Source: an uncultured Collinsella sp.
Lineage (GTDB): Bacteria > Actinomycetota > Coriobacteriia > Coriobacteriales > Coriobacteriaceae
Length of the DNA stretch: 64,000 nucleotides
Direction: 5' to 3'
Assembly: GCA_900541025.1 (NCBI GenBank)
Contig: UQIL01000009.1
Location: 1-64,000, forward strand
Part shown: piece after piece, positions 14,343 to 23,967 of the stretch
Layout of the letters: each line of letters begins with the position of its first letter
Position numbering within the stretch: the first letter of the stretch is position 1
Translations under genes and position numbers: made by a program
The notes under the pieces: generated by a model
The model's database searches: none
Told to the model about the DNA's origin: nothing
The model's input: only the letters and a program-made list of their open reading frames with translations

Positions 14343-17024
14343 CTAGTCTTCGAGCAGGTCCTCGATAAAGCCGACACGGTAGTTTTTGAAGATGACCTCG
14401 CCGCCGTCCTGCGTGGCGTCCAGATCGACATCGCCCATGATGCCAAAGTCGTGGTCGCCATCCTCGTCGGCAAAAATCTGGTGCACGTGCCACACGTGAT
14501 CGGTCTTCTCGTCGCTCTCGTCGATGGAAAACATCGCGGCGCTGCGGGCATTTCCGTCGGTGAGGATTTCCTCGTGCTGCTCATGGTAAGCGTCGAGTGC
14601 TTTTTGCCAGCGGATCTCGCTCATGCCCCAGACATCGTCGAGCTCGCCCAGATCGCGAGCGTGCTCGCGGGCGGCAAGGGTCACGCGGCGGAAGAGCGCG
14701 TTGCGCACCAACAGCGTGCAGCCGCGACGGTCCGCAACGACCTCGTCGATGCCCTGCGGCGGTGTGACGTCGAGTGCAGCGGGGTTGCCGGCGTTCTCCC
14801 ACTCGTCCACCAGGCTCGAGTCGACCGAGCGCACCACAAAGCCGAGCCACGAGATAATATCGCGCAGGCGCTCGTCGCGCTTTTCGATGGGCACGGTACG
14901 GTCGAGAGAACGGTAGGCCTCTGCCAGGTAGCGTAGCAAAATGCCTTCGGAGCGGGCGATGCCGAGCTTTTGGATATAGCCCTTAAAGTCGCTCGCGCTC
15001 TCCAGCATGTCGCGCAGGACGCTCTTGGGCGAGAGCTGATAGTCGTTGGCCCAGGGTACTTCCTGGCAGTACTTGTCAAAAGCGGTATCGAGCAAATCCT
15101 CGAGCGGCTTTTCGTAGGTGACATCCTGGATGCGCTCCAGGCGTTCCTCATATTCGACGCCGTCAGCCTTCATTTCGGCCATCGCGCGGTCGCGCGCGGC
15201 GCGCTCCTGTGCACGCAGCACCTGCTTGGGGTCCTCGAGCGTAGCCTCGACCATCGAGATGAGGTCCATGGTATAGGTCTCACTCTCGGGGTCGAGCAGC
15301 TCCAGGGCGGCAAGCAAAAACGGCGAGAGCGGCTGATCGAGCGCAAAGTCCTCGGGCAGGTCGACCGTCAGCGCGTAGTCGATGTCCGGCGCGGCGTCAG
15401 CCGGAGCGTCGGGCGCGGGCGGCACCTCGGTGCGCACGACGACGCCGGAGTCGATGAGCGTGGCGAAGATCTCGTCGGCACGAACCTCGAGCTTTGCCTT
15501 TTCCTCGGGCGTTTGCAGGCTTGTCTCGATGAGGTCGTGCACGCGGGCGCGAGCGTCGCCGCCCTGCTCGACCACGCTAATCACCATGGAGTGCGTGATA
15601 CGCAGGCGCGGCTTGAGCGTTTCGGGCTGCGTCTCGATCAGACGCTCAAAGGTCTGCTTGTTCCAGGTGACAAAGCCCTCGGGGGCCTTTTTCTTTTTAA
15701 TCTTGCGGAGCTTCTTGGGGTCGTCGCCCGCCTTGGCCATGAGCTTGGCGTTCTCGATCTCGTGCTCGGGTGCCTCGGCAATCACCATGCCCTCGGTATC
15801 GAAGCCCGAGCGGCCGGCGCGACCGGCGATCTGATGGAACTCACGGGCGCGCAGGCGACGCATCTTGTAGCCATCGAACTTGGTGAGCGCGGTGAGCACC
15901 ACGGTATGGATGGGTACGTTGATGCCGACGCCGAGTGTGTCGGTGCCGCAAATGACGGGCAGTAGGCCCTGCTGCGCCAAGCGCTCGACCAGCAGACGAT
16001 AGCGCGGCAGCATACCGGCGTGGTGCACGCCGACGCCACATCCGAGCAGGCGCTTGAGAATCTTGCCAAAAGCCGTGGAGAAGCTCGTGCCTTTGGCGGC
16101 TTCCTTAATAGCCTCGCGCTGTTCCTTGCTGGCGATGCCAAAAATGGCGAGCGACTGCGCCGTCGCAAGTGCGGCGTCCTGGCTAAAGTGCACGATATAG
16201 AGCGGGGCCTCGCCGCGACGCATCGCGAGCTCTACCGTGCCCTCGAGCGAGGTCGTCACGTAGTCGTAGCTCAGCGGCACGGGGCGTGGGGCATCGACGA
16301 CTAAGTCGCAGGTAGCGCCGGTGTGTTCCTCGAGCGAGGCGGCGATCGCGGTGACATCGCCGAGCGTGGCGCTCATGAGCATGAATTGCGTGTGAGGCAG
16401 GGTGAGCAGTGGCACCTGCCAGGCCCAGCCGCGGTCGGGGTCGGCAAAATAGTGGAACTCGTCCATGGCGACGCAGCCCACGTCGGCGCCCTCGCCCTCG
16501 CGCAGTGCATCGTTGGCAAGGATTTCTGCCGTGCAGCAGATGACGGGCGCCTTGGTGTTGATATGCGTATCGCCGGTGATCATGCCGACGTTATCGCGGC
16601 CGAGTACCTGTACCAGGTCGAAGAACTTTTCGCTGACCAGGGCCTTGATGGGGGCCGTGTAATAGCAGCGCTTGCCCTGCGCCATGCCCATAAAGAGCAT
16701 GCCCAGCGCGACGAGCGATTTACCCGATCCAGTCGGTGTGCCTAAGATGACGTGATCGCCGGCAGCCAGGTCCATGAGGGCCTCTTCTTGGTGATCCCAA
16801 AGTTCAATGCCGCGGTCGCTCGTCCATTCAAAGAAGCGTTCGAAGGCCTGATCGGGCGTGAGCCATGGTTCGGGCTCGCTACCATCCTCGGGCTCCCACC
16901 AGGTGGGGGAGAGCGCGCCGAGCGAGCCGAATTCGGCTTCGGTTCCCGTGCCGCCCGAGAACGAGCTGGCGGCGCCGGCGCCAGAAACGGTGCTGGCGGA
17001 AGTATCTGTCGTGGTCTGTGCCAT
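14343..17024 (-). CDS. DEAD/DEAH-box helicase of the DUF3516 (Ski2-like) actinobacterial family
   Basis: This superfamily II helicase has 893 residues. Motif I is GTPTGSGKS (95-103), motif II is DEFH, motif III is MSATLGD, and motif VI is QIAGRAGRSGFD. The C-terminal half matches the DUF3516 region found with this helicase in Actinobacteria. It probably unwinds structured RNA or DNA. The ATG at 17024 begins the family-like sequence; upstream codons to 17183 would run through the 121-bp repeat and are unlikely to be translated. trmB lies upstream on the same strand. Confidence 0.9.
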   Translation of the reverse strand: MAQTTTDTSASTVSGAGAASSFSGGTGTEAEFGSLGALSPTWWEPEDGSEPEPWLTPDQAFERFFEWTSDRGIELWDHQEEALMDLAAGDHVILGTPTGSGKSLVALGMLFMGMAQGKRCYYTAPIKALVSEKFFDLVQVLGRDNVGMITGDTHINTKAPVICCTAEILANDALREGEGADVGCVAMDEFHYFADPDRGWAWQVPLLTLPHTQFMLMSATLGDVTAIAASLEEHTGATCDLVVDAPRPVPLSYDYVTTSLEGTVELAMRRGEAPLYIVHFSQDAALATAQSLAIFGIASKEQREAIKEAAKGTSFSTAFGKILKRLLGCGVGVHHAGMLPRYRLLVERLAQQGLLPVICGTDTLGVGINVPIHTVVLTALTKFDGYKMRRLRAREFHQIAGRAGRSGFDTEGMVIAEAPEHEIENAKLMAKAGDDPKKLRKIKKKKAPEGFVTWNKQTFERLIETQPETLKPRLRITHSMVISVVEQGGDARARVHDLIETSLQTPEEKAKLEVRADEIFATLIDSGVVVRTEVPPAPDAPADAAPDIDYALTVDLPEDFALDQPLSPFLLAALELLDPESETYTMDLISMVEATLEDPKQVLRAQERAARDRAMAEMKADGVEYEERLERIQDVTYEKPLEDLLDTAFDKYCQEVPWANDYQLSPKSVLRDMLESASDFKGYIQKLGIARSEGILLRYLAEAYRSLDRTVPIEKRDERLRDIISWLGFVVRSVDSSLVDEWENAGNPAALDVTPPQGIDEVVADRRGCTLLVRNALFRRVTLAAREHARDLGELDDVWGMSEIRWQKALDAYHEQHEEILTDGNARSAAMFSIDESDEKTDHVWHVHQIFADEDGDHDFGIMGDVDLDATQDGGEVIFKNYRVGFIEDLLED

Positions 17025-17147
17025 GTGGTTGCTTTCTCTCGCCGTTTGTCCGCCAACTATTATGGCGTAGCAGCGGCGCGGGGTGCCAGCGCGCGAGAAA
17101 ATGCAGGAAATGGGCGTTCTGCCCAGCCGTTTGGTGCAGTTGCCAGC

Positions 17148-17268
17148 TAAGTGAGTAGACTTTTTGCAATATCGCGAGCACATGGCTTTTGCGCAAGAGC
17201 TCTACCTGCGGTTTTAGTTTTCGTTATGCGGGTTGTGCTTGGCTATTGCAAAAAAGTCTACTCACTTA
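17148..17268. repeat. 121-bp palindromic element, copy 3
   Basis: The ends are TAAGTGAGTAGACTTTTT and AAAAAAGTCTACTCACTTA, extended by GCAATA/TATTGC pairing, and the centre has TCTACCTGCGGTTTTA. It lies between trmB and the DUF3516 helicase on the minus strand, 67 bp after the trmB stop. As at the other two sites it sits just after the 3' end of a gene. Confidence 0.85.
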
Positions 17269-17334
17269 GGTTTGAGGGTCGTTCGCTGACGCCTATTTTC
17301 ACTTGTTTGCCGACGCCGCGACCATCAGAAGCCC

Positions 17335-18174
17335 CTAGGACTCCTGCGGCAGGCGCTTCTTGCCTTTGCGGGCGCGGTTTCTAAAGTTCTCGACGGCCTC
17401 TTCCATGCCCAGAGGTACATAGGTGAGCGCATCGAGGTTTTCGGGCAGGTAGCAGGCAAGGCTTTGCTCCTGCGCGCGGCCCGCCGCGAGCTGTTCATCG
17501 CTGGGCTGCGCGCCGGGTGTGGCGCAAATGCCATAGACGGCGGCACCCATCTCGCACGTGCGGCATTCATATTCGGTCTCGGGGTGCTCGGGATGGTCGC
17601 GGCGGACGTCGTCGCTTACCCAAAGCGTATCGTAGCCGGCCGCGGCAAACTGTCCCAGGGCGTAATCGCGCAACGGCTTGCTATCGGTGCGCAGTGTGAC
17701 GGTAGCGCCGGCTGAAAAGAGCGGGCGGTAGAGCATCAGATGGTCGACATGGACGAGTCGTTTTTTAGCGTACTTGGCCTTGGGCTGCGGCGTGGGAAAG
17801 TTGATGGTGATGGCATCGAGCTCGCCTGCGGCAAACAGCTGCGGCAGCGATGCGGCGCCTCGGGGCAGGACGAGTGCGTTGGCCAGTTCCTGCTCGTAGA
17901 TTTTCTGTGCGGCATAGGCGATGCAGATGGGCTCCTGGTCCATACCGATAAAGAGCGTGTTTGGCTCGTGGACCGCGCGCTCTACAAGGTACGTTCCCTT
18001 GCCGCAGCCAAGATCCAGGTGAAGGTGCTCGAAGGGCGTGCTGCCTGCGGGCGCGCAAGCCGCGCGCCAATCTCCGACATAGGCCTCGGGGTTCGTCTCA
18101 ATCGCATCGGCGTAGCGCTCCAGGCGCTCCTCGAGCACAAAGTTCTTAGGCGTGCGAACGTGGACGGCTCCCAT
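17335..18174 (-). CDS. trmB: tRNA (guanine-N7-)-methyltransferase TrmB
   Basis: TrmB makes m7G46 in tRNA from S-adenosylmethionine. The 279-residue protein has the SAM-binding LDLGCGKGTYLVERA near residue 53, INFPTPQPK in place of the common NFPDPWPK, KRLVHVD, and a TEYE motif. It is about 60 residues longer than the usual form because of a C-terminal extension ending in basic residues. The ATG has AAGGAGCC upstream. Its neighbour on the same strand is another methyltransferase, 119 bp away. Confidence 0.92.
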   Translation of the reverse strand: MGAVHVRTPKNFVLEERLERYADAIETNPEAYVGDWRAACAPAGSTPFEHLHLDLGCGKGTYLVERAVHEPNTLFIGMDQEPICIAYAAQKIYEQELANALVLPRGAASLPQLFAAGELDAITINFPTPQPKAKYAKKRLVHVDHLMLYRPLFSAGATVTLRTDSKPLRDYALGQFAAAGYDTLWVSDDVRRDHPEHPETEYECRTCEMGAAVYGICATPGAQPSDEQLAAGRAQEQSLACYLPENLDALTYVPLGMEEAVENFRNRARKGKKRLPQES

Positions 18175-18293
18175 GAGGCTCCTTGGTCATACGTGTGGAA
18201 CGCATAGCTGCACGTTCCGTCAATGGGTTGAAAAAAGGGTGGGCATAGTTTGCCCGAAAGATGCGGTGCGGCTCGGCGACGAGTCGTCGATGC

Positions 18294-19166
18294 CTACAGA
18301 CGCTTGAGAATCACGTAGCGGTTGAGCTCGCCGCTGCGACCGTCGGCATGGAAGCGCTCAAGCTCGCGCACGGGGACCTCGCCGCTCTTGTAGAACGTAC
18401 GGACGCCGCGCACTAGGTCGGTGATCTGCTGATCGTCAAAGTGATGGCAATAGCGGTAGGCGTGGCGGTCGTTTTGCCAGCCAATGAGGTGGTCGCCGGC
18501 TTCAAACTGCGCGGAATCGTAACCCTCAAACGGCGGGGTGAGCTCGGCGCGGGCCTCGGCTCGAACGGCCTTGCGCGCCATGCGCTCGTCGTTCATAAAC
18601 TCCCAAAAGCTGATGGCGATGATGCCGCCTGGGCGCGTCTGGCGCACCAGAGCGTCGAGCACGCGTACACGGTACTCGCACGACGGCACATGGTGCATAA
18701 AGCCAAAGCAGACCGAGATGTCGGCGAGCGGGGCGTCGAAAAGCACGTCGGGCGTCTCGGCGGGGTTGAGCTTCATAAGGGCGTCGAGCGCGTCGAGTTC
18801 CTGGAAGTGCAGGTTGGGAATGCGCAGCGCGTGGCCATGTGCATCGATGGCCAGGTCTTGGCACGAGTCGACACCATAGAACTCAAACGGGCAGCTGGCA
18901 TCTGCCGAGGGGTTTGCGCCATCGACGCCCTTGGCGGCAAGTGCGCCGCCGGCGGCAAAGTTCTCGAATCGCATATTGCCACAGGCAAGATCGAAGACGC
19001 GGACGGGATGCTCGATCGTGGCGACGTCGAGCTGTTCGAGCGCGATATCCATGATGCGTACCCAGCCGGGCCACGGGGCCTGGCGCGTATCGGAGAAGGA
19101 GGCAGAGTGCTCGCGATAGAACGTGTTGTTGAGCTGGATGAGCGATGAGGCGAAATCGCGGTTCAC
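18294..19166 (-). CDS. Class I SAM-dependent methyltransferase, possibly Trm9-like
   Basis: The 290-residue protein has VFDLACGNMRFENF as SAM-binding motif I, DISVCFGFMHHVP as motif II/post-I, and RPGGIIAISFWEF. The N-terminus LNNTFYREHSASFSDTRQAPWPGW is like that of Trm9/ALKBH8-type tRNA methyltransferases, though I cannot confirm the substrate. The start is GTG at 19166, with GGAGGGAG upstream. It precedes trmB on the minus strand, which would fit a tRNA role. Confidence 0.75.
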   Translation of the reverse strand: MNRDFASSLIQLNNTFYREHSASFSDTRQAPWPGWVRIMDIALEQLDVATIEHPVRVFDLACGNMRFENFAAGGALAAKGVDGANPSADASCPFEFYGVDSCQDLAIDAHGHALRIPNLHFQELDALDALMKLNPAETPDVLFDAPLADISVCFGFMHHVPSCEYRVRVLDALVRQTRPGGIIAISFWEFMNDERMARKAVRAEARAELTPPFEGYDSAQFEAGDHLIGWQNDRHAYRYCHHFDDQQITDLVRGVRTFYKSGEVPVRELERFHADGRSGELNRYVILKRL

Positions 19167-19433
19167 GGCGCGGAACTCCCTCCGTTAGCGGTGCGAAATA
19201 AACAGTACGACCATACTACCGTTAACGCCGCAACGGGGACAACCGAGCTGCGGGTCATTGCTTTGTTTGGACACATTTCCGCAGCTCATATGCGCCCGCA
19301 ACCGCCGGTTGTCAAAAATCTCACTAGAATAGGTGGCATGCTTTTGGCGGTGGCGGATAGATTTTTAACTGTGCAAGGCGCCTTAAGAACAAAAACGGTC
19401 CGGCGGCACGGCTGGCATCACATAGGAGGAACC

Positions 19434-20156
19434 ATGAATGTAGAAACTGCGCAGCGGCTCGCCGACCTTCGTCGCAGCAAGGGCTTTAGCCAAGAAGGAC
19501 TGGCGCGAAAGCTGGGGCTGTCGCGCCAGGCGGTCAGTAAATGGGAGCGCGCGGAGAGCTCGCCCGATACCGAGAACCTGATCTCGCTCGCCAAACTCTA
19601 TGGCGTGAGCCTGGACGAGCTGCTCAATCCGAGCGACGAGATCGAGGACGATATCGAGTTTGAGAACGAGGACCGCGCCCGTCAGCGCGAGGCCGAGGCG
19701 GCAGAGCGCGCCCGCACCCATGAGGCGGCAGCGCGCGCCACCGAGGCGGCAACGCAGGCAAGTGACGCAGCGGCCAAGGCGGCGCAGGCGGCAAGCTGGA
19801 GTGCGCAGGCTGCCAATGCGGCGACGGCTCAGGTGACGGGTGCCGGTGCGGCCGGCCCGACTCCGGTGAAGGGTCCGTTCCAGTCGTTCCCGTATTGGGC
19901 CGTGTGCTGGCTACTGTTCTTTTTACTGATGTTCCTGTTTGGCGCCGGCCCCTTTGCCGCGCTGATTTTCTTTACGATTCCCATCTATCACTGGGTGGCA
20001 CGTGCGCTCGATGGCGATTGGGCGCGCGGGGATATCCAGGTTGGTCCGGCGCCGGCGGTCGCTAGGACTAAGGGGGAGGACGTTTCCACAGCGGTTGACG
20101 CTGACATGGCTGCCGCGACCACCGCTGAGTCGAGTGCCAAAGAAGGTGATGAATGA
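19434..20156 (+). CDS. XRE-family regulator with C-terminal membrane segment
   Basis: Residues 5-60 form a helix-turn-helix of the XRE type (LADLRRSKGFSQEGLARKLG, then SRQAVSKWERAESSPD). An Ala-rich helical linker follows, then a hydrophobic segment near the end that should anchor it in the membrane. GGAGGA precedes the ATG at 19434. It overlaps the next gene by four bases (ATGA), so the two are translationally coupled. A membrane-tied repressor paired with an extracytoplasmic DUF4097 protein suggests envelope-stress sensing. Confidence 0.88.
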   Translation: MNVETAQRLADLRRSKGFSQEGLARKLGLSRQAVSKWERAESSPDTENLISLAKLYGVSLDELLNPSDEIEDDIEFENEDRARQREAEAAERARTHEAAARATEAATQASDAAAKAAQAASWSAQAANAATAQVTGAGAAGPTPVKGPFQSFPYWAVCWLLFFLLMFLFGAGPFAALIFFTIPIYHWVARALDGDWARGDIQVGPAPAVARTKGEDVSTAVDADMAAATTAESSAKEGDE

Positions 20157-21055
20157 TGAAGCTCTCGCATGAGCCTAAGAGGCGCTTGGGCATTGGCATC
20201 GGAGCGTTTGTGCTTATCATTGGACTTGTCTTTGGCATTTCGCGGACATTGATTCATTTTGATGGTCCGTGGGATCTCGACGATGTTGTATTCGGCTTGT
20301 CCAGTATGGACGATGTGGTTGACGACGACGATTTTATGAACGATGGCGGTAAATATTCCGCTCAGCCTCAGCAGCTTTCGAGTGCGACCTTTGATGCCGA
20401 TCAATTTCGCTACCTCGATTTCGATATCGCCGCGGCTACGGTGGACGTCAAGGTTGTTGATGACAACAAGGTTCGCGTTATCGAGCGGGGACGCGTTGCC
20501 AAGGGCGTGGATGCCTCCAAGGCCGCGACGCAAAACATCGCATCTGTCGAGGACTCGACGCTCAAGGTTTCCCAATCTGGAAGTGATGACGGTAAGGCAA
20601 TTGACCGCTCGGTTACGGTTGAGCTGCCACGCCGTGTTGCCGAACATCTGAAGGGGATCAACGCGCACGTGGGCTCGGGTGATCTGCAAATTGCCGGTGT
20701 CATCTGTGATGGTCTTGACCTTTTCCTGGGTGCGGGAGATGTAGAGTTTACGGGCAACGTGACTGATGCGCTCAGGGCTGAGGTCGGTTCGGGCGATGTG
20801 ACGTTCGAGCTCTACCAGGCCCCCGCGAAGTCGATGGACGTAAGCGTGGACTCGGGCGATGTGGAGATAACGGTTCCGAACTCTACGGGCTTTAAGGCGA
20901 GCCTCACCTTGGGCAGCGGCGACTTTGAGAGCGATTTCCTTCCGCTTGACTACGACGGCGAGACCATTTTGAATCTTGAATTCGATAACGGCGATAAGTC
21001 TGCTACGTATCGTTTTGAGGTCGGTTCGGGCGACATGTCGTTTGATTCGGAGTAG
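20153..21055 (+). CDS. Membrane-anchored DUF4097 (LiaG-like) protein
   Basis: A transmembrane helix at about residues 10-30 is followed by an acidic linker with runs of Asp. The rest is a beta-helix-like domain with repeated GSGD motifs (HVGSGDLQI, EVGSGDVTF, VDSGDVEI, LGSGDFES, EVGSGDMSF). This is the DUF4097 pattern, as in LiaG of cell-envelope stress loci. It is co-transcribed with the XRE regulator, which probably controls it. The function of the domain is not known. Confidence 0.85.
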   Translation: MMKLSHEPKRRLGIGIGAFVLIIGLVFGISRTLIHFDGPWDLDDVVFGLSSMDDVVDDDDFMNDGGKYSAQPQQLSSATFDADQFRYLDFDIAAATVDVKVVDDNKVRVIERGRVAKGVDASKAATQNIASVEDSTLKVSQSGSDDGKAIDRSVTVELPRRVAEHLKGINAHVGSGDLQIAGVICDGLDLFLGAGDVEFTGNVTDALRAEVGSGDVTFELYQAPAKSMDVSVDSGDVEITVPNSTGFKASLTLGSGDFESDFLPLDYDGETILNLEFDNGDKSATYRFEVGSGDMSFDSE

Positions 21056-21102
21056 TGAGGCAGACGAAAGCCTGGGCGAAGATATAGACGCGCTGTTTGA
21101 TG

Positions 21103-21137
21103 AAGGCGCCGAAGCCGAGATCGGCTCCGGCGCCTTT
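21103..21137 (+). terminator. Terminator between DUF4097 and elp3
   Basis: AAGGCGCCGAAGCCG pairs with CGGCTCCGGCGCCTT (one mismatch) around AGAT and ends in TTT. It lies 18 bp before the elp3 start, so it ends the XRE/DUF4097 unit. Confidence 0.75.
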
Positions 21138-21154
21138 ACCTTTACAATGGGGAC

Positions 21155-23062
21155 ATGGAACAGATTATCTTGAACATACTCGAGGCCCTGCGTCGCGGCG
21201 AGACCGTGGACGACAAGGCGCTCGTCAAACTGATACATGCCGAGGCGCGCCGTGAGGGCGCCGACAAACGTGACCTGGCCAAGCGCCGCCTGCTGCCATT
21301 CTGCCAGCGGGTTAAACGCGAGGAGCCGGCTCGGTGGGCTGCGTGGAATGTCGATTCCGATCTGGAACGTCAACTGCTGCAGGTCCTGCGCATGAAGCCT
21401 CGTCGCACGGCTTCGGGCGTGGCGACCATTACCGTTATCACCAAGCCCTGGCCGTGCTCGGGCGATTGCCTGTTTTGCCCCAACGATCTGCGCATGCCTA
21501 AAAGCTATCTGCATGCCGAGCCGGCGTGCGCCCGTGCGGAGCAAAATTGCTTTGACCCGTATCTGCAGGTGAGTGCCCGTTTGACGGCGCTTTCGCAGAT
21601 GGGGCATGCGACCGACAAGATTGAGCTCATTGTGCTTGGCGGTACCTGGAGCGACTATCCGGAAGGCTATCAGACATGGTTTATGTCTGAGCTCTTCCGT
21701 GCGCTCAATGATGATGCGGTGGCGGGCGTGGCGGCAAATCCCATGTTGGCGCGCCCGGGCATCAGCCGTGCCGAGGCAGGGCGCCTGCTCGATGACGCTC
21801 CCGCCGATGCCCTGCCGCCGGTGGTAGCAGAGCGCCGCGAGCGCTATCGGGCAGCCGGCATTGCGACAGACGAGGCTGAGCTCGCTGACGGCGTTGTCGA
21901 CGAGCAAGGTCGTGTGGATGCTGCCGTGGGTGGCTATAACCGCGCGGTGCGTCGTCTGTACGGCCCCGGCACGCCGTGGGGCCAGGTCGCCGAGTGGCAG
22001 ACGGCAACGATGGAGGAGCTTGAACGTCAGCAGCGCATTAACGAGACGGCGAAGCATCGCGTGGTGGGGCTCGTTATCGAGACGCGTCCCGATGCCGTAA
22101 CGCCGCAAGCCCTCACGCTCATCCGTCGCCTGGGCTGCACCAAGATTCAGATGGGTATCCAGAGCCTCGACCAGCACCTGCTCGATATCAACGAGCGTCG
22201 AATTTTGGTGGCTCAGATTGAGCGCGCGTTTTCGCTTGCACGCCTGTTCGGCTTTAAGATCCATGCGCATTTTATGCTTAACCTGCTGGGCGCCACGCCG
22301 GAGGGGGACAAGCGCGACTACGAGCGCTTTATGACCGAGGGGACCTTTATGCCCGATGAGGTCAAGGTCTATCCGTGTGCGCTCATCGAGGGCTCGCGTC
22401 TGGTGGGCTGCTACGAGCGTGGCGAGTGGCGTCCTTATACCGAGGAGGAGCTGCTCGATGTACTGGCCGACGACATCGTGGTGACGCCGGCGTTCTGCCG
22501 TATCAGCCGCATGATCCGCGACTTTAGTTCCGACGACATTATGGTGGGCAACAAGAAACCCAACCTGCGTCAGCTCGTTGAGAACCGCCTGGCTGCTCGG
22601 GGTGACGGTGCGACGGTGCGCGAGATTCGCTATCGCGAGATCAGTACGGCGGGTGCCGACTTGGATGAGCTATCTCTTGATGAGGAAGTGGCGTACGAGA
22701 CGCCGGTGACTTACGAGCGCTTTTTGCAGTGGGTGACGCCGCAGGGCAAGATCGCGGGCTTTTTGCGGTTGTCGCTGCCCGACCATTCGTTTGTTGCCGC
22801 GCATGCGGACGAGTTGCCGACGTCGCCGGACGAGGCGATGATTCGCGAGGTGCACGTGTATGGCATGGCGGCACGCGTGGGCGACCAGGGCCAGGCGGCG
22901 CAGCATCACGGGTTGGGGCGTTTGCTCGTAGAGCGTGCGTGCGAGATTGCCCGGGATGCCGGCTATGCGCGCATCAACGTGATCAGCGCGATCGGTACGC
23001 GCGAGTACTATCGCCATCTTGGATTTTATGACCATGGTCTTTATCTGCAAAAGGAGCTCTAG
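21155..23062 (+). CDS. elp3: Elp3-type tRNA uridine(34) modification enzyme (radical SAM/GNAT)
   Basis: Elp3 adds a carboxymethyl group to the wobble uridine of tRNA using a radical-SAM domain and an acetyl-CoA-binding GNAT domain. The 635-residue protein has the CxxxCxxC cluster at Cys101, Cys105 and Cys108 (PCSGDCLFCPNDLRMP), the Elp3 signature around YLHAEPACARAEQNCFDPY, and a C-terminal GNAT domain with HGLGRLLVERA and EYYRHLGF. Bacterial versions are found mainly in anaerobes. The ATG has GGGGAC upstream, a weak site. The next gene starts right after its stop. Confidence 0.95.
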   Translation: MEQIILNILEALRRGETVDDKALVKLIHAEARREGADKRDLAKRRLLPFCQRVKREEPARWAAWNVDSDLERQLLQVLRMKPRRTASGVATITVITKPWPCSGDCLFCPNDLRMPKSYLHAEPACARAEQNCFDPYLQVSARLTALSQMGHATDKIELIVLGGTWSDYPEGYQTWFMSELFRALNDDAVAGVAANPMLARPGISRAEAGRLLDDAPADALPPVVAERRERYRAAGIATDEAELADGVVDEQGRVDAAVGGYNRAVRRLYGPGTPWGQVAEWQTATMEELERQQRINETAKHRVVGLVIETRPDAVTPQALTLIRRLGCTKIQMGIQSLDQHLLDINERRILVAQIERAFSLARLFGFKIHAHFMLNLLGATPEGDKRDYERFMTEGTFMPDEVKVYPCALIEGSRLVGCYERGEWRPYTEEELLDVLADDIVVTPAFCRISRMIRDFSSDDIMVGNKKPNLRQLVENRLAARGDGATVREIRYREISTAGADLDELSLDEEVAYETPVTYERFLQWVTPQGKIAGFLRLSLPDHSFVAAHADELPTSPDEAMIREVHVYGMAARVGDQGQAAQHHGLGRLLVERACEIARDAGYARINVISAIGTREYYRHLGFYDHGLYLQKEL

Positions 23063-23941
23063 ATGAACAAGCCGAGTGTTTCTGCCGGCGTCGTTGCCGG
23101 CGTTGCTCTGGGAGCCGCGGCGCTTGGTGCGGCCGCTGTCGCTGTTCGTGCTGCCTGTCTGCAGGTTGCGCGAACCCGCAATGGGTTGGCGCGTGTGAAA
23201 CGCGTGCACGACGAGGGCGGCGACGAAGTCCGCGTATTGGTGCAAGGCGGCGTCTACCAAAGCGCGAGTTACGTTGGCGAGCGCTGGGCAGAGCCCGTCT
23301 TTGCGTACTATCGCGCGTTTGACGACGTGTTTGAGGCCGAGGATGCGATGCGCGACGCTTATGGTCACGGTATCGACCGCATGCTGATGCTGGGCGGCGG
23401 CGGGTTTGCCTATCCTAAATTCGCCCTGATGTCGCACGAGGGCTTGCGCATGGACGTCATCGAGTATGACGGAGAGATTACGCGTCTGGCGCGCCGCTGG
23501 TTTTACCTAGACGAGCTAGAGCGCGCGGCGGGCGATCGCCTGCGGGTGATAACCGCTGAGGCTCGCTCGTATCTGGGTGTGACGAGCGTGGGCCATCGTC
23601 GCTACGACGTGGTCGTGAGCGATTGCTTTGGCGGTGCCGAGCCCGTGCGCGAGCTGGCGACCGTTGAAGCGCTGCGCCTGGTGCGGGGCGGCCTGAACCC
23701 CGGGGGTATCTACGTGGCCAATATCGTGAGCGCAAACGAGGGGAGCGATGTGACGTTCCTGCGCGACTGCGCTGCCACGGCACTCGAGGTATTCGTCCAC
23801 GCCTGGGTGGTCCCATGTGGCGATGCGAAGTTTGGCGGCGAGGAAAACTACCTGCTCATCGCCAGCGACGGCAACTACGCCTTTGCCGAAGCCGTGCCCT
23901 TCGACACCGACTTCCTCGGCACCGTCCTTCACGACAAATAA
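23063..23941 (+). CDS. Spermidine-synthase-like methyltransferase-fold protein
   Basis: The 292-residue protein starts with a hydrophobic segment (about residues 8-30), then the spermidine synthase fold: RMLMLGGGGFAYPKF, MDVIEYDGEITRLARRWF, and RYDVVVSDCFGGAEPV. The Asp of the catalytic DAY/DCF motif is present. Many bacterial members do not make spermidine, so a polyamine role is only one option. The ATG follows the elp3 stop with no gap, so the two are probably translationally coupled. Confidence 0.8.
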   Translation: MNKPSVSAGVVAGVALGAAALGAAAVAVRAACLQVARTRNGLARVKRVHDEGGDEVRVLVQGGVYQSASYVGERWAEPVFAYYRAFDDVFEAEDAMRDAYGHGIDRMLMLGGGGFAYPKFALMSHEGLRMDVIEYDGEITRLARRWFYLDELERAAGDRLRVITAEARSYLGVTSVGHRRYDVVVSDCFGGAEPVRELATVEALRLVRGGLNPGGIYVANIVSANEGSDVTFLRDCAATALEVFVHAWVVPCGDAKFGGEENYLLIASDGNYAFAEAVPFDTDFLGTVLHDK

Positions 23942-23967
23942 GTTTCCCCGTCCCAAAAAGACTGGTC

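Noticed and set aside
17025..17183. N-terminal extension of the DUF3516 helicase
   Set aside because: The extra residues come from the palindromic element and have no family match; the ATG at 17024 is a better start.
19988..22270. 760-residue minus-strand frame opposite the XRE, DUF4097 and elp3 genes
   Set aside because: It crosses three recognised genes and has no start context or domain.
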